64,000 nucleotides of DNA, taken from the NCBI GenBank assembly GCA_963691815.1, contig OY829653.1, positions 27,357,653 to 27,421,652 on the forward strand, given 5' to 3'. Below, one piece after another: positions 1 to 11,529 of this stretch; positions within the stretch are counted from its first letter, which is position 1, and each line of letters opens with the position of its first letter. Origin of the DNA: Echiichthys vipera. Its lineage: Eukaryota > Chordata > Actinopteri > Perciformes > Trachinidae. Under the pieces are notes generated by a model. It saw nothing but the letters and a program-made list of their open reading frames with translations. It had not been told where the DNA came from and did not search any database. The translations under genes and the position numbers were made by a program.

Positions 1-106
1 CTTTAAGTTGAAAAGGTGGAAAGGTGGAAAGGTGGAAAAAGTTAGACAGTGTTTTATATAACGTGTTTTACATATACATGATTCCTTTAAGGGCTTCCAG
101 ACAAAC

Positions 107-333
107 CTGCATGGTTTCAAGGCTCTGGCGGATTGTTTCTGAGTCTCTCCGACTAGCATTGAGATCCAGAACTGCCTGCTGAGCATCACTGAGAGCAGCC
201 GTGACGTCGCTGACATCACTCCAGAACTTCAAGGCAAGATCCAAGAGTTTGAGCAGCCAGCTTTCCCTCTGCTGGGCCTGAGTATGCGTCTCATCCCACA
301 GCTGGGACAGGCTGGACACTCGCTCTTGGATTG
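107..333 (-). CDS. Rod gene exon 13 (spectrin repeat)
   Basis: Acceptor TTAG at 334, donor CAG/GTTTGT at 106. It starts with two bases completing an Ala codon and ends in phase 0 (227 bp). It encodes IQERVSSLSQLWDETHTQAQ and LALKFWSDVSDV, matching the MACF1 stretch with LDVLELAEKFWYDMAALL. This is the last exon in the window. Confidence 0.85.
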
Positions 334-3300
334 CTAAGATCACAAGAATATCAGCCCTTTTACTACAGTATTGCTACCTGAAGCTGAGTGCGGACAGTAT
401 CAAATCTGTATACAAACGTCCTTTCTAAGAAGATCATTACCTGTGCCGACAGATCCATCACCAGCTGCCTGTGTGTTAGCCAGCAGTTCATCTGCCTGTG
501 TTTTGACACTGCTAAGGCCCAGCTCCAGCTTGGACAGCTCAGCCAGAGTGTGCTTGTTGTCCTGAAGCTGCTCCTGGATCCTTGGGGTGAGGCCTTGAAG
601 AGAGGTGGGAGACTGTATGCGACTGCACAGGCGGTCAAGACTCTCTCTGATAAGGGTCATCCTCTCATTCAGCTATGAGAAAAGAATAAAGTTGTAATAC
701 AATTAGGTGGCCATACAATTTTCTGTGTTTTCCAAGCCTTCTTACCTGAGTGAATCGAGGCAATGACTCCTCGAGCAGATTAGCAGTCTCTCTGACCCGG
801 TCTCTGATGGTTCTATGCTGCTCTTCCGCCTCTGTAGCCTTTTGACAGAACTCATCCCCTTGAATGGGGTTTAGTTCTGACAAGCGGTTTGCCAGAGAGC
901 ACAAGCGTGCAATCAAGGGTCTGTGCTCTGCTATAGACTCCCTCAGACCCTAAGCAGATGAGAGATAAAACAAGAAAAGTTAGCAATGTGGTGAGCAGAC
1001 TTTTTTTCAGTGAGACTCTAAACGGAGTTTCATTCCCTAAAATGGATAGAGGAAGTTTGAAAAAATCTCAGTCTCACTTTTCATGGCCTACCTGACAAAA
1101 CTGAAATGCCATTATAGAACACAGGTGGAAAAGTAACCCTGTCAGGAAGTAGATTACATTAATGAACTGTACTGGACCGAACAGCGCAGTCACCTAGAGG
1201 AGAAATGGTGGCTGATTGTGAAGTATAAAAGGACTTCTTTGTTAAACTGGACAAAAAAATCAGAAAAGCTGGCACTCTAATGTAAAGAGGCATGTTTATT
1301 TTACCTGTAAGAGGTCTTGTTGTTCCCGAAATGCCTCATAGTTAATTGTGCTCAGGGAGAGCTGGCCAATTAGGGTTTGAGTTTCTTCGAGCCAGGGAGA
1401 AACCTCAGCGAGGCCCTCTGAGAACTGGAGAAGAAGCGACTGAGCGTGCTCAAGCTGCAGCACCACATGGGAATTGGTGGCAGAGGTGGTGTTGCATTGT
1501 TCCTGTAAGGCCTCTAGTGGGGTCTGCACGGAGAGGGAAAAATAAATACATTGCATACATTTGTTTTTATTACTGGTAAATTGGTCGCATGAAATTAAGT
1601 GCAGAGAATACCTGCAAATCGCCTGATTCTCCTTCATCACTGTACGTCAGCAGGATTTCAGCAATCTTCACCATCTTCTCAATGTTGAACCTGTGTTGGA
1701 GAATCTCCACTGCCAAAATCTATTCAGGAGATAATACATGAAATCAAATTCACTTACCGAACATCATTGAAGTTACTTTCTTTAACTTTGGATCTTAACA
1801 CCTTAGAATTTACAAATATGCAAACATGTAACATGTTGTTTTTATTCGAAGGAGAAATGTGTATTTAGTTTATTAGTCAGTCAGTTATATTTGTGTAATG
1901 TGTTGACCTTTTGCTCATACAGTTGTTCTGCTATGAGCTCTGGATCCAGATGAATGGTTTTCAGCTTTTCAAGACTCAGGGCCGTGTCTCTGAACCAAGC
2001 CATCTCCTTCACCACTGCCTGTTCCAGCTGATAGGAATATAGTTAGGTTAGTAACATATAATGTATATCATAGTATTGTATATATGCTGTATACTATATA
2101 TATATACTCTAATTGAAACATGATTATTATTCTGACAGTAGTGTGATGTAATATGATGGCTATAGAATCATTTCATGTTCAGTGTAAGTTCTTTAGGAAT
2201 AACGAATGAATGAACTGTATAAACATAAGTGTACTTAGTGTGTATAAAAAAGCAATTGAACATACAAAAACAAAACAGACCGTACGAAAAGAATAAAAGA
2301 ATTCCATTAAATATAATTTTAATCAAGACAAAAATATTTTAGATAAATATACAGTATGGTATAAATAGAGTATATTGCAATATAAATATACAGTATAAGC
2401 AATAAAACAATGCTTCATGTACTGGAAAATAATACAGATGTAACCTAATAAGTGAATGTTATTCTATGAAGCATAAACGTAATGTATAAATGGGTATTTC
2501 CAGTAGCCGGCATATAACCTTATAGTAATTATCACCCAGGTATAGATCAGGCCCTTTCTCCAGACAACCATGACTGATCAAAGCAAGAAGCACAGGTGTA
2601 ATTAATCACACTAATGATGGCTTCATCTCTGTATTTACATTTTTAATCACACCTGTGTTTTTCCTGAACTGACATGTCAAAATATCTGCTGTATTAACAT
2701 TGGATGCTTTACAGCTGAATTATAAATAAAAACGAAGGAACAAAATAAGTCCAAAAAGAGAGATTACCACATGTAAATATAGCCAGACCTATCTCCGCAG
2801 GACTATGTCAGCATTGGAGCATGGTCTTGCTACACCGGCCTATCATTATGGTATAAGAGAAGAGAAAAAAATGCTCTGGCTGGTTTGTATTTCTTTAAAC
2901 CAATCACAATCAGAGAGAGCAGAAGGAGAGGAAAGTGGATTGTGCGTGCGCGCTCCGAGGGGGTTCATTTCACGGCAGGGGTGCTGAAAACGGCACAACA
3001 CCGGCACTGTACATCTGGTGAGCCAGACTATGGAAATAAGTTACACTTTCTGGGTTGGAGTTTTTTTGTAACACTGTAAGTCCTTGTGAAATAATAAAGA
3101 AATTAGCTCTCACTCCGGAAAAGCAACTAGCTAGCTTTATGAGTCGGCAAAGTTCACTAGAGCTGACTTTTGATATAGTGCTGGTTACCTAAGTTATCTA
3201 TTAGCATTTAGAATTCATTATATTTACTTCTACCAAAGTAATAGCTTTGCTAAATTATTGTGAACAACACCTGAGTTACTTTGATAAGTTTGACTGTTTG

Positions 3301-6300
3301 GCAACGTAGCTAATGTAACCAAAGCAAAAACAGTTCGTTCAGGAAAAAAACGATGACAAATTTGAAGCTAGCAAGCTACATTCTAAGACTGATACTGAAG
3401 CTTGCTATTCAGAAATGTCATCATATGATAGCAACTTAAAAAACCCATTATTGCTAATAACAAAGCTAGTCAGAGTCAGTTAGGTTTAAGATGACTTTTA
3501 TAGCAGGCTTCAGCTACTTTCTATTGAAAACAGTTAGCAACACTAACAACATTACCCTCTGTCTCTCAGCTGCACATAGCACTGCATCTCCAGCATGTGT
3601 CTGCGCTCCTGCTGCCCCCAGGAGCTCCCTCTCGATGCGTCCCAGCCAAAGGTGGAGATCTTCCTGGCTGGAGGTACAGCGACTGATGGCCTCCAGGGCC
3701 TGCTCCAGCCTCTGCAGCACATCCAGACTGCTTAGACTCAGCACAGAGCAACGGATACGCAGAGCATCCATCTTCTCCTGCACCTGCTGGGCTTCCTCCT
3801 CTGAAACAAATGACAAATCACAAACTTTGGGCATATCAGCAGTCAGAGGGTAAGCTATATATATATATATATATAGCAGACATTGGCAAAATGAAAATTC
3901 AATGTAAGACCGTATTTTTGGCATTGATGGGATATGCTTTTATTAACTGGCATATATTGTAGCATTGATCAGCAGAACTGATTCACTACTACCTGGTCTG
4001 GCAATGCTACTGTAATACTATAGCAGATATTTGTTGGAAATTAATTTTGATTGCTTATACTCTTCACAGTTTAATCAGTTCCCACACAAAATGCAAATAT
4101 TAATAAAGTATATGGTTATTATTATCAATCAGCTTTAACATTTTGAAGTAAAATGGTCCGCTGATCTGGCAATTTTAGAGCAAAATATTTGTATTGGCAT
4201 TTAAAACTAAAATTAATCCAACCTCAATGATCCCCTTATGTCGTTAATATTACCTGATATTGCTTCGATCAGATCATGTCCTGACTTTTGTATTTTCCCT
4301 AGCTCAGCAGTTTTGACTTGAATCTCTTCAAACACAGCCTGAAAGAAAGTGAGAACATGTCAAAGTTATAATTCTCTGTTCATAAAGCACAATGCATTTG
4401 AACTACTCATGGTATATTTCCAACCTTGGCCCTGATGGTGGCCTCTGAGAGATTCAGCATCACTCTCTCTGCATTCCGTAGTTCAGCCAGGGTCTGTTCC
4501 ATGGATATGAGCCATTGCTGAAAGCTGTCTACTTCTTCCTGGAAGAGCTGGGCCCTGGGCAGAATGAGCTCCAGACTCACTCTCCTACCAACAACAAAAT
4601 GGCCACTGATTGTTATCATTGGTAAGTAAGAATTATATTATGCAGTAGGCCTAATGCCAAATGTAACTGTGGCATTATCAGTAAAGGTAGCTGACCTTTG
4701 CTCTGCCCCCAGCTGTAAAGCCTCCCACTTCTGTTTGAGAGTGGAGAGCTTGACCCTGCCCTGCTCCCCTTCCTCTCCTGGGTGGGCCTCGACTAGCCGA
4801 GGGCCCTCCAACATCATGGAGTCCATGCTACGCCTTCGGTCTGTAAGAAGGCGCTGCAGGAGCTGTAAAAGAACAGAGTGCCCTCAGGTAAAGCCATACC
4901 TCATTAATCAAAGTTTTATAATAGAAGGAGGAGTCTATGACATATCATCAATCTTTAACAAAATTAAAGAATAAGGACAAGTGATACATTTTTCAAAGCC
5001 ACTCTTCTGTTTTGCATTAAATCAGTTCTCATCAGTACTACAGAAGGTGTTTACCTTACATCTGAGGTTACATTTCAGTGGAATTCTATTATTTCCAGTA
5101 AGAATTAACATTTATCAAAGCTCCATTCTTGCTTTTTCTGCCTTTGGGTCAGTGTGGAAAAAAAGCCCTGTCTTGTGTATCAAGCTTACATTGTCAAGAC
5201 CCAGGCAGGTTTCACCTCATCCAAAGAGCTCACAATGGGTGTGATTACAGCTGAAAGGTGAGAGACTTCTCTGCTTTTTTCATCCCCCCAGGAAATGTCC
5301 ACAAAGACTTACTGAAGCTCATTGTGGCTATGATTGCAACCCGTTCACCACTGAATAGAACTGAATTTATATTATAAAGGAAGCAGTTGAGTGTTTTCCA
5401 TGACCTCAGAACACATATAGGTCAACCCAGTCAGGTGTTTTCCCACTACTGTAGCACTGCATCAATGTTTTTTGGAAAAATAAATGAGGTGATGTGATGT
5501 TGGTGATAGCAGACCTTTTGTTCTTGTAGCTGGGCTTTCACCACTTTGACCTCTGAGGATGGGGGTTTCTGGTTGTCTGTGAGCTCTTCTATCTCACAGA
5601 CCCATGTGAGCAAAGCTTCCAGGTTTTGGAGAAATGTCTCAGAATCTGTTGACACATCCCCCAGTGCCAAGGCAGATCTTGTTCCCTTGTAAGAGACCAT
5701 AACAAAGTATTAAGTGAAGTATGAATGAAACTGTCAGCAAATGATTCATTGTGAACATGATCAGTTTTACTACAACACAAGGAGAAAAGAGTTATGGGTA
5801 AATACATACCCTCCACCTATCCAGGCTGGAATCCTGGTCTGAGCTTGAGTGTCCATCGCTTTGGAGCTGCAAAAATAAAGACAGTTGATATGTTTCGATT
5901 TATAAAATCACTGTTTTAAAGACCCACCATGATTGATTTTAAAGGAGGAATCTACATGGGAATGGGTAAGAATTTTAAGTTCAGTTGAGAAAAGGAAAGG
6001 ATGAAATGGAAGACTGATGAAATTTGTCGTGTTTTAAAGTTGGTGTTTTTATCAACCTCAGCGAGTCCCTCGGCGACACCATTCAGGACTCTAACAGTTC
6101 TGGTTACAATGGGGTCTCCTCCCTTGTCACCAGATGGATACTCTGTCACTTCCACAATTTCGGTTACGGTGGTCTCTGTCACTTCCGTCACCTCTGTAAC
6201 CTCACGTGATGCCAGATTCTTCCAGGACCAGGGGCTTCCTTCTCTGGAGTCTCTCCTTTGGAAGCTGGCTCTCCTCTCTGCAGCGCGCTTGTCCGAATGA

Positions 6301-6713
6301 GCCAAGGGGGATCTGGTAAACTCTGGAGGCACTGATAACCTTGTTAGTGTCCCATTTCGGGATGTTTTTATGGGTGAAGGGCTGCTGTGGCAGACATTAT
6401 CCAGAGTACTGGTGCTCCTGATTGTAGAGGCGGGAGAGCTGCGGAGAGGTTTGTCCGAGATGGGAGTATGAGTCCCCTCCTCCCTCTTATGATCAATTTC
6501 CTGTACCTCCTTGTCTCTCGCAACCTCTCCTTCCTTGTTTGCATCATCCCTTACTTTGTCCTTGATGGACACTTCTGGTTTGGCCTCCACATATTGCTCC
6601 GGGGGCTGCCCCTCTCTTCGTCGCTGGTAGCATTGCTTCAGGAAGTCCTCGTCTGACCTCACATGCTTGGACTTCTGGCCCAGGCAGCTGGGCCGACTGA
6701 TGAGGTTACCCAT
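107..6713 (-). CDS. Spectraplakin-type spectrin-repeat rod gene (MACF1/DST-like), 3' end outside window
   Basis: Thirteen exons join in frame from the ATG at 6713 to a donor at 107, giving 2,652 coding bases (884 residues) with no stop; the gene continues past position 1. Residues 1-219 are a unique head starting MGNLIS. From exon 3 on, the protein follows consecutive spectrin repeats of MACF1 and dystonin. The motif NQKPPSSEVKVVKAQLQEQK matches their NQKPPSAEYKVVKAQIQEQK, and later landmarks are LRESIAEHRP and LALKFWSDVSDV. Such rods are flexible spacers in actin-microtubule cytolinkers. I infer that an EF-hand/GAS2 tail lies outside the window. Divergence from both MACF1 and DST suggests a third, older paralogue lying just 3' of plectin. 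One exon expected between 3556 and 2027 is missing. Certain: coding and family. Uncertain: start usage and transcript extent. Confidence 0.85.
441..672 (-). CDS. Rod gene exon 12 (spectrin repeat)
   Basis: Acceptor CATAG, donor CACAG/GTAATG; 232 bp, phase 0 in and phase 1 out. It encodes LNERMTLIRESLDRLCSRIQ and DNKHTLAELSKLELGLSSVK, equivalent to the MACF1 segment with SDNKSATVELEKLQPSFEAL. Confidence 0.88.
746..949 (-). CDS. Rod gene exon 11 (spectrin repeat)
   Basis: Acceptor CTTAG, donor CAG/GTAAGA; 204 bp, phase 0 at both ends. It begins GLRESIAEHRPLIARLC. LRESIAEHKPHIDKL is a hallmark of MACF1 at the same place. Confidence 0.92.
1305..1523 (-). CDS. Rod gene exon 10 (spectrin repeat)
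   Basis: Acceptor GTGCAG, donor CAG/GTAAAA; 219 bp, phase 0 at both ends. It contains LEHAQSLLLQFSEGLAEVSP followed by WLEETQTLIGQL, aligning with MACF1 LERAQVLVNQFWETYEELSP and WIEETRALIAQL. Confidence 0.93.
1612..1719 (-). CDS. Rod gene exon 9 (spectrin repeat)
   Basis: Acceptor AATAG, donor CAG/GTATTC; 108 bp, phase 0 at both ends. It encodes ILAVEILQHRFNIEKMVKIA, corresponding to the MACF1 helix with FSIDIIRHKDSMDEL. Confidence 0.8.
1908..2027 (-). CDS. Rod gene exon 8 (spectrin repeat)
   Basis: Acceptor TATCAG, donor AAG/GTCAAC; 120 bp, phase 0 at both ends. It encodes LEQAVVKEMAWFRDTALSLE, aligning with MACF1 YEQAADAELAWVAETKRKLM. The preceding MACF1-equivalent exon is not found upstream. 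Confidence 0.82.
2028..3555 (-). other. Intron of rod gene where one spectrin exon is expected but absent
   Basis: The sequence at 2040-2780 and 3080-3550 is AT-rich and has no coding-like exon on the minus strand. In MACF1 and DST about 65 residues lie here (ending a repeat near the motif ALLELVPWRAREGL). The flanking exons are both phase 0, so they still join in frame. Confidence 0.6.
2790..3480. repeat. Probable fish transposon-derived sequence
   Basis: It contains the string TTTCTTTAAACCAATCACAA, which I associate with dispersed teleost DNA-transposon relics, followed by a GC-richer stretch near 2930-3020. Ends, inverted repeats and target duplication could not be defined. A CCAAT-box promoter is the alternative reading. 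Confidence 0.35.
3556..3800 (-). CDS. Rod gene exon 7 (spectrin repeat)
   Basis: Acceptor TTTCAG, donor CAGAGG/GTAATG; 245 bp, phase 1 in and phase 0 out. It contains EEEAQQVQEKMDALRIRC and LHLWLGRIERELLGA, matching MACF1 GEEVLLIQEKLDGIKTRY and LTGWLREVEEELATS. Confidence 0.87.
4254..4338 (-). CDS. Rod gene exon 6 (spectrin repeat)
   Basis: Acceptor TTTCAG, donor TCAG/GTAATA; 85 bp, phase 0 in and phase 1 out. It encodes AVFEEIQVKTAELGKIQKSG, the counterpart of MACF1 KALNEEIVNRKKNVDQAIKN. Confidence 0.78.
4425..4584 (-). CDS. Rod gene exon 5 (spectrin repeat)
   Basis: Acceptor GGTAG, donor AAG/GTTGGA; 160 bp, phase 2 in and phase 0 out. It encodes a helix with FQEEVDSFQQWLISMEQTLA, the usual conserved Trp region of a spectrin repeat. 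Confidence 0.83.
4696..4862 (-). CDS. Rod gene exon 4 (spectrin repeat)
   Basis: Acceptor TTTACAG, donor AAAG/GTCAGC; 167 bp, phase 0 in and phase 2 out. It begins LLQRLLTDRRRSMDSM, as MACF1 and DST LLQRLLDDRK, and ends with LKQKWEALQLGAEQR. Confidence 0.9.
5515..5685 (-). CDS. Rod gene exon 3 (first spectrin-homologous exon)
   Basis: Acceptor TTACAAG, donor AAAG/GTCTGC; 171 bp, phase 0 at both ends. It encodes FLQNLEALLTWVCEIEELTD and then NQKPPSSEVKVVKAQLQEQK. This is the clearest spectraplakin signature in the gene, yet it differs from MACF1 and DST more than they appear to differ from each other. Confidence 0.93.
5810..5866 (-). CDS. Rod gene exon 2 (small linker exon)
   Basis: Acceptor TTTTTGCAG, donor TGGAGG/GTATGT; 57 bp, phase 0 at both ends, so it could be skipped without frameshift. 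It encodes the Ser/Asp-rich LQSDGHSSSDQDSSLDRWR. Confidence 0.7.
6057..6713 (-). CDS. Rod gene first coding exon, myristoylation-type head
   Basis: The ATG at 6713 opens 219 codons ending at GAG/GTTGAT in phase 0. The N-terminus MGNLISRPSCLGQKSK has Gly2 and Ser6, the N-myristoylation pattern, plus Cys10 as a possible palmitoylation site. From memory it resembles an alternative MACF1 start, MGKPLSRPDCL. The middle is charged and Ser/Pro-rich. Residues about 171-191 are a run of VTE-type tripeptides. The exon extends 5' to an acceptor TTTTAG/GTAGCAG near 6793, so an untranslated leader exon lies upstream. The start is preferred because it is the first ATG after that acceptor and its motif is conserved. 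Confidence 0.85.
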
Positions 6714-6793
6714 AATCCTTCAGCCCAGAGGCTAGTGAGGTAATAGGTGAGGTAAGGCCCCTCGGCCATGCATGCGGAAGATCCTTCTGCTAC

Positions 6794-9700
6794 CTAAAAC
6801 AAGACAAGGGGGCTCTGGGTCATCATGCAGTGAACAAGTGCTCATTGTGGAAATCAACAGAAAAGGTATTACTTATCTTCTTTCTTCAAAATCATAACTT
6901 GCCAGCTTTAAAGTCACAAAGTACTGCTTGCCACAGCTTACATCTTAAGAAAACTGATTTGAGGAAAAAAATGAACCAGTCTCTCACATCCTTTATTTGC
7001 TCTATCTCTGTGCCAATGTTGCAATTTTCTTTGCACTGACAGACCAGAGAGAACTACAGCAGAAAACACTTGGCCTGGATATTCCCTGTCCCTTTGTCTT
7101 CCTTTAGACCACATATGCCCATGCTCCCCATCTATCTCACATCACCAACTGAAATATTCTGGGTTTAGAAATCAATGTGACAGGCTTGTCGGGGACCCCA
7201 CTGTTGAGCCTGGCATACAGAACTGGTGGCAAACAGCCAGCTCTTTCTATAACTCAGCCTGGACCAGTCCTGGGAAACCTGTTAAGGATCTGATCAAATA
7301 TGACAGCCATAAAAACACAGACATCGCCTCATTTCTCAAGGGTGACAATAAGAGGGGGTTTAGGAACACAGACTGGCATGGGAGCAGTGGGGGTAGTTAT
7401 AGGAAAGCAGCAGCAATGAAAAGTATATCTTAGTGTGAAGTATAAAATGATGGGCTTTTTATGGGGGGAAATAAATGTGGAGTTTGTAGGATACAGGGCT
7501 TTTCTCTCACTGCTACATCACTGAATGACAATTTTGAATGTATTAATGATCTCATCACCATGTTATTTGAACAAAGTTAGTACATTACTGAAGTGACCCT
7601 CATTGGCAGTGACAATTTCAAGCTGTGTCAGCCTGTCTGTGTCCCACTCAGCTCAGTGCCTTCATTGTTTTGACAGAAGGGTTAAAGGGGAGTATAATTA
7701 TCTTGGTCTAGAGGAGGTGACGTTAGCCCATCAGGCGATCACAGGGAGGGTTCCTGTAGAGGCCGGGTTCTCCCTGTGAGGCAGGGTCCATTCAGAATTA
7801 TACAGGTCACCCTAGGTCTTGCTTGGTTACTAAAGATCTGGGAGGGGGGAATGGGTCAACATAGGGGAAACTGGGATGTTGGCTCTTCAACACCAACTAC
7901 TACTACTACTACTGAGAAATATTATTTTCTGGTTTGAAAAAAGCAGAAGAGGTAGATTTATTGTGCTGTATGGGTGCCGTTACATGTTTCAGTAATGCTG
8001 CAACATTATGCTGAATATGCAGCTCTCTTATCTCTGCCAGAGGTTAGGCACAAAGACAGTCTGCAGCCTAGGAGAACATTGCATTGTGCTACTGTCAATA
8101 TCCAACCCATTTTTGAAACAAATCTCATTTGTGCCCCCCAAACATGACTAATTATAATTGAGATATATCACGGCTTTTAACTAAATGATAATCTAAAAAT
8201 TACCTTGTCTGGTATGATGGCTCCATGTGCATTAGGCTAGTAATTACCTACATCATGCATGTCTCTGTAGAGCACATGATGCAGTCAGTGGATCCACAGG
8301 GGAGAACACAGTCAGATCAGAAAGTGGTGACCAGACAAAGCCCCGGCCTCAAGATCAATGATTACCCAGTTAGCTCAGCTCACTGCCCAGCGGTCTCCCG
8401 AGGAGGGCAGAGAGAGTGTCTGTGGCCGTGTTCATATGGGTTAACAATTCAAGAGAGAGGGCGTGCCGTGTCTGGTTACTGCAGCACATGTGGGGTCGTT
8501 TGCTAAATTACACAGTTACCTCCACAGTGGTCTCACACCAGTGTATGTGAGGATATGCTGAGTAGTCTCATTAGTATTCACATGGAGCACTAACAGGGAG
8601 ATGTTATTAAAATAAATATTCAAATGTATTGTAATATTATGTCGACAAGACTGGGCCATCCAGACAATGCATACTTTTTATGAAAGTCAAGTTATTTTGT
8701 AGTCGTCACATAAAATAATATAAGAATGCCATGACCTACATTATTCTACAAACAAACCAAACCCTCTCAAAATGCCTCCAGTCTGTATCTGTATCATGAT
8801 ATGCACCTCTCTAGCAGAATGATACTAGAAGGAGAACCAGAGAACCCCTCTATGTTTAACTCATATTGCGGATGACCTACTCATCCCATTACTTAACCTA
8901 CTCTGAAATGGCCCTTAATTCAGACCAACCGTTTCTCTGCTCTCAACAGTGATTTATGATAAACGACCGCAGTCCAATTCATGATGAATCTGATTACAAC
9001 CACAGGGGCTTCTACATAAAAACAAAATATGAAAAACATTCCTAATATTATTGTTTGCAAATAATTCAGTCTCTCATTTCATGTTCTTATCTCAATCTAA
9101 ATATGTGACGCATGTGTATGTATTCAAATGTTTAGAGCAACCCCACACATTTCAAAATACTATACAAAAGATGTAATATCCGTCTTATGTATTGCTTTCA
9201 TCGATTCATCTACATGATACAAGAAGCATTGAATGGGTGGGTTTCTAATTAGTAGCAGAACAATAATCATTAATCACAATAGTAGAGGGCCGTAATGTTG
9301 TGTCACTGCTGTGTGTGTCTGTGTTAAGGGAGGTCCTGAAGTAGTAATCATGGTAGTGGTCCCTAATCAAGGATGGCAGCTGTGCATTCACCCATGAGAC
9401 TCATAACATTTTAGGGTGGATATTGTACAAGGTTGCATGTTCATCTCAAATACAGCCCTCTAAACCAGAACACAAGACTGCTGTATGGAATAAAATGTCA
9501 GCATGGCTTTGGCAAAATGAATAGTTACTAAAAATGACCATGCCTACTGAGGTATGTTAAAATGTGGATCCGAAATTCTGAATCCCATCAATAAATCCAA
9601 GAATCTTAGACTGTTAACTAAGAACAAACTACAACATATACTTACATCAGAATGATCCATTTACACTGATGCTGTCTCTACTGAAGTATTCCATTACCTG

Positions 9701-9862
9701 CTGCGCTTTGGTATGAATATGTGAAGAAAATCCCTCAGTTACAACTCATTCACTGTCACATGGCTCCCTCAATCCCAAAGTCCAAAACCAAACCCTGATT
9801 GTGAACCTATCCTGGGTTACTGGCAGTTTTGGCGGTTTGAAGCTCACGTGAACCACACTTAC
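6794..9862 (-). other. 5' intron of the rod gene
   Basis: Non-coding. It has scattered short ORFs without splice support and small AT-rich runs. No gene seen. Confidence 0.5.
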
Positions 9863-10000
9863 CCTGGAGCACAGTTGAGCCAAACAGCATGAGTAAAGGA
9901 ATCCAGCCAGTCCTCAATCACCATTCAAAAAGGAGAGAAAAAAAATCCAGCTTTGTTTGAGCATCCTTTGAACGGCCTCCCAGCTCCAACATCCCAAACA
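9863..10000 (-). other. Possible 5' untranslated leader exon of the rod gene
   Basis: A near-ideal minus-strand donor CTCCAGG/GTAAGTGTGG ends at 9863. With the acceptor at 6794 it would splice an untranslated exon to the MGNLIS exon. The exon's 5' limit is not visible, so the coordinate at 10000 is nominal. Confidence 0.35.
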
Positions 10001-10700
10001 TGAACGTTCCTCAAGCACACATACACATGCATACTCCTCCAACACACACTCAATCAAGTCCACTCATTAACACATGCCCACATACAAACACACTTTCTAA
10101 ACAAACTCAAACATGCCCTGATAACTCATGCTTTTCCGTTGCCCACAGTCACAGGCAAACAATGTCCTCCTCTCCCCTCAGAGTGCACCCCTCCCCTCCC
10201 CTCACTTCACTTCTCCTCCCACCAGCTCTGCTCCTCTCCCTTTCTTCTTTGTTGTGGGAGCTGTGATAGAGGAATTCCTTCCTTGTTACCGCCACCGATG
10301 GGATAGTGCGCCCAGATGGAGACAATGTATTCCAACGGCTCAGTTGAACTCCCACAGTTCCCAGCCAAGAGCAGTTTTCACATGGGGGTCAGATTGAACC
10401 AGTTCCATTTAACGGCTAGGCGGTGGCATTCTCACCAGCACTGCTGCTGCTCAGGTTGCTCCTGAACCAGGCAGCTAGGCGGCAAAGTGCCCCATTTACC
10501 TTCCCCAGGCTCTTTTCTCTCACTCTCTCCCCCTTCTCATCCAACAAAGCCCCTCCTCTGGATCTGACTGTGGCCCAGAAACTCCATGCTGCTTCTGCTT
10601 GAAAAATGGGATGTGTGGGGGGCAAAAAAAGGAGAGTTTTCTAAAGACCCCTGGGCCGCCCTCGGAACATTCACATGTTAAGTGACAGCTGCCTCAGTCC
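10001..10700 (-). promoter_or_regulatory. Candidate promoter region of the rod gene
   Basis: GC-richer, pyrimidine-rich sequence lies just 5' of the possible leader exon. No TATA box was identified. Placement only, by inference. Confidence 0.25.
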
Positions 10701-10954
10701 ATTCCCTCTCTCGATGGTGAGGGAGAGAAGTGCAGGCTACAAAAGAAGAGACCCACACCCACCCTGCTACCCAACCCACTCACAAATTCACCCCCAACCC
10801 CCTTGCAGTCCCCCCCTTCCCCATTCAGAGTCAGTGCAGCAGTCTCCACAGCAGCAACAAAGACGACTAATTACTGTAAAACATCTCAGATTACTTTTCA
10901 ACTCAGTTCCAGCCATTGCGATCCCAGCCCATAAACAAAGAAACTGGAAGCAAT

Positions 10955-10974
10955 CACACACACACACACACACA
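10955..10974. repeat. (CA)n microsatellite
   Basis: About ten CA units in non-coding sequence. Confidence 0.9.
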
Positions 10975-11496
10975 AATAGAGAGCAATGGGACGATAGTAC
11001 ATTGTCAGAGTCTTTTCTCTGCTTTTGGCATGGGAAAGCAAAGGAAGCACCCCCATGGTTAAATTCTATCATGCCCCATTTCAGTAAATCACAACATTTG
11101 CCTTAAAAATACAGACCAATGCAAACACCATTACAGTAACATTTACTTACATTTTCTGGTGTCTGAACTGAAAGTGTGTCAACTTTGTCTGACGAATAAA
11201 TGTCAGGTGTTTATTTAGCTAAGTGCTATGGGATTAACACTAGTTTTAAAACACCAGAATCACCAAAATCTCTTTAGAAATAATGAAACGTGCAGGTGCA
11301 CTAAAACTCAGAACCGTGCATACAGGTGACTTTCTCACAAAGAGTGTTTACGCCCCAGATCCTGCCCTCTTTAGTCATTTCCTTGTGTCTTTCTCCAGCC
11401 AACCAGATAATCGACCAATCGACTAATTCAAAAATGCATGCATGCATGCATTTACAGGACACACACCCACACACTTTCTCTCACACAGTCTTGCAA

Positions 11497-11529
11497 ACAC
11501 ACACACACACACACATACACACACACACA
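11497..11529. repeat. (CA)n microsatellite
   Basis: Interrupted CA run followed by ATGCATGCA; similar CA and GCAT strings occur from 11436. Confidence 0.9.

Noticed and set aside
10000..10266. Plus-strand ORF rich in His/Thr/Pro
   Set aside because: Low-complexity CA-rich sequence; no coding character.
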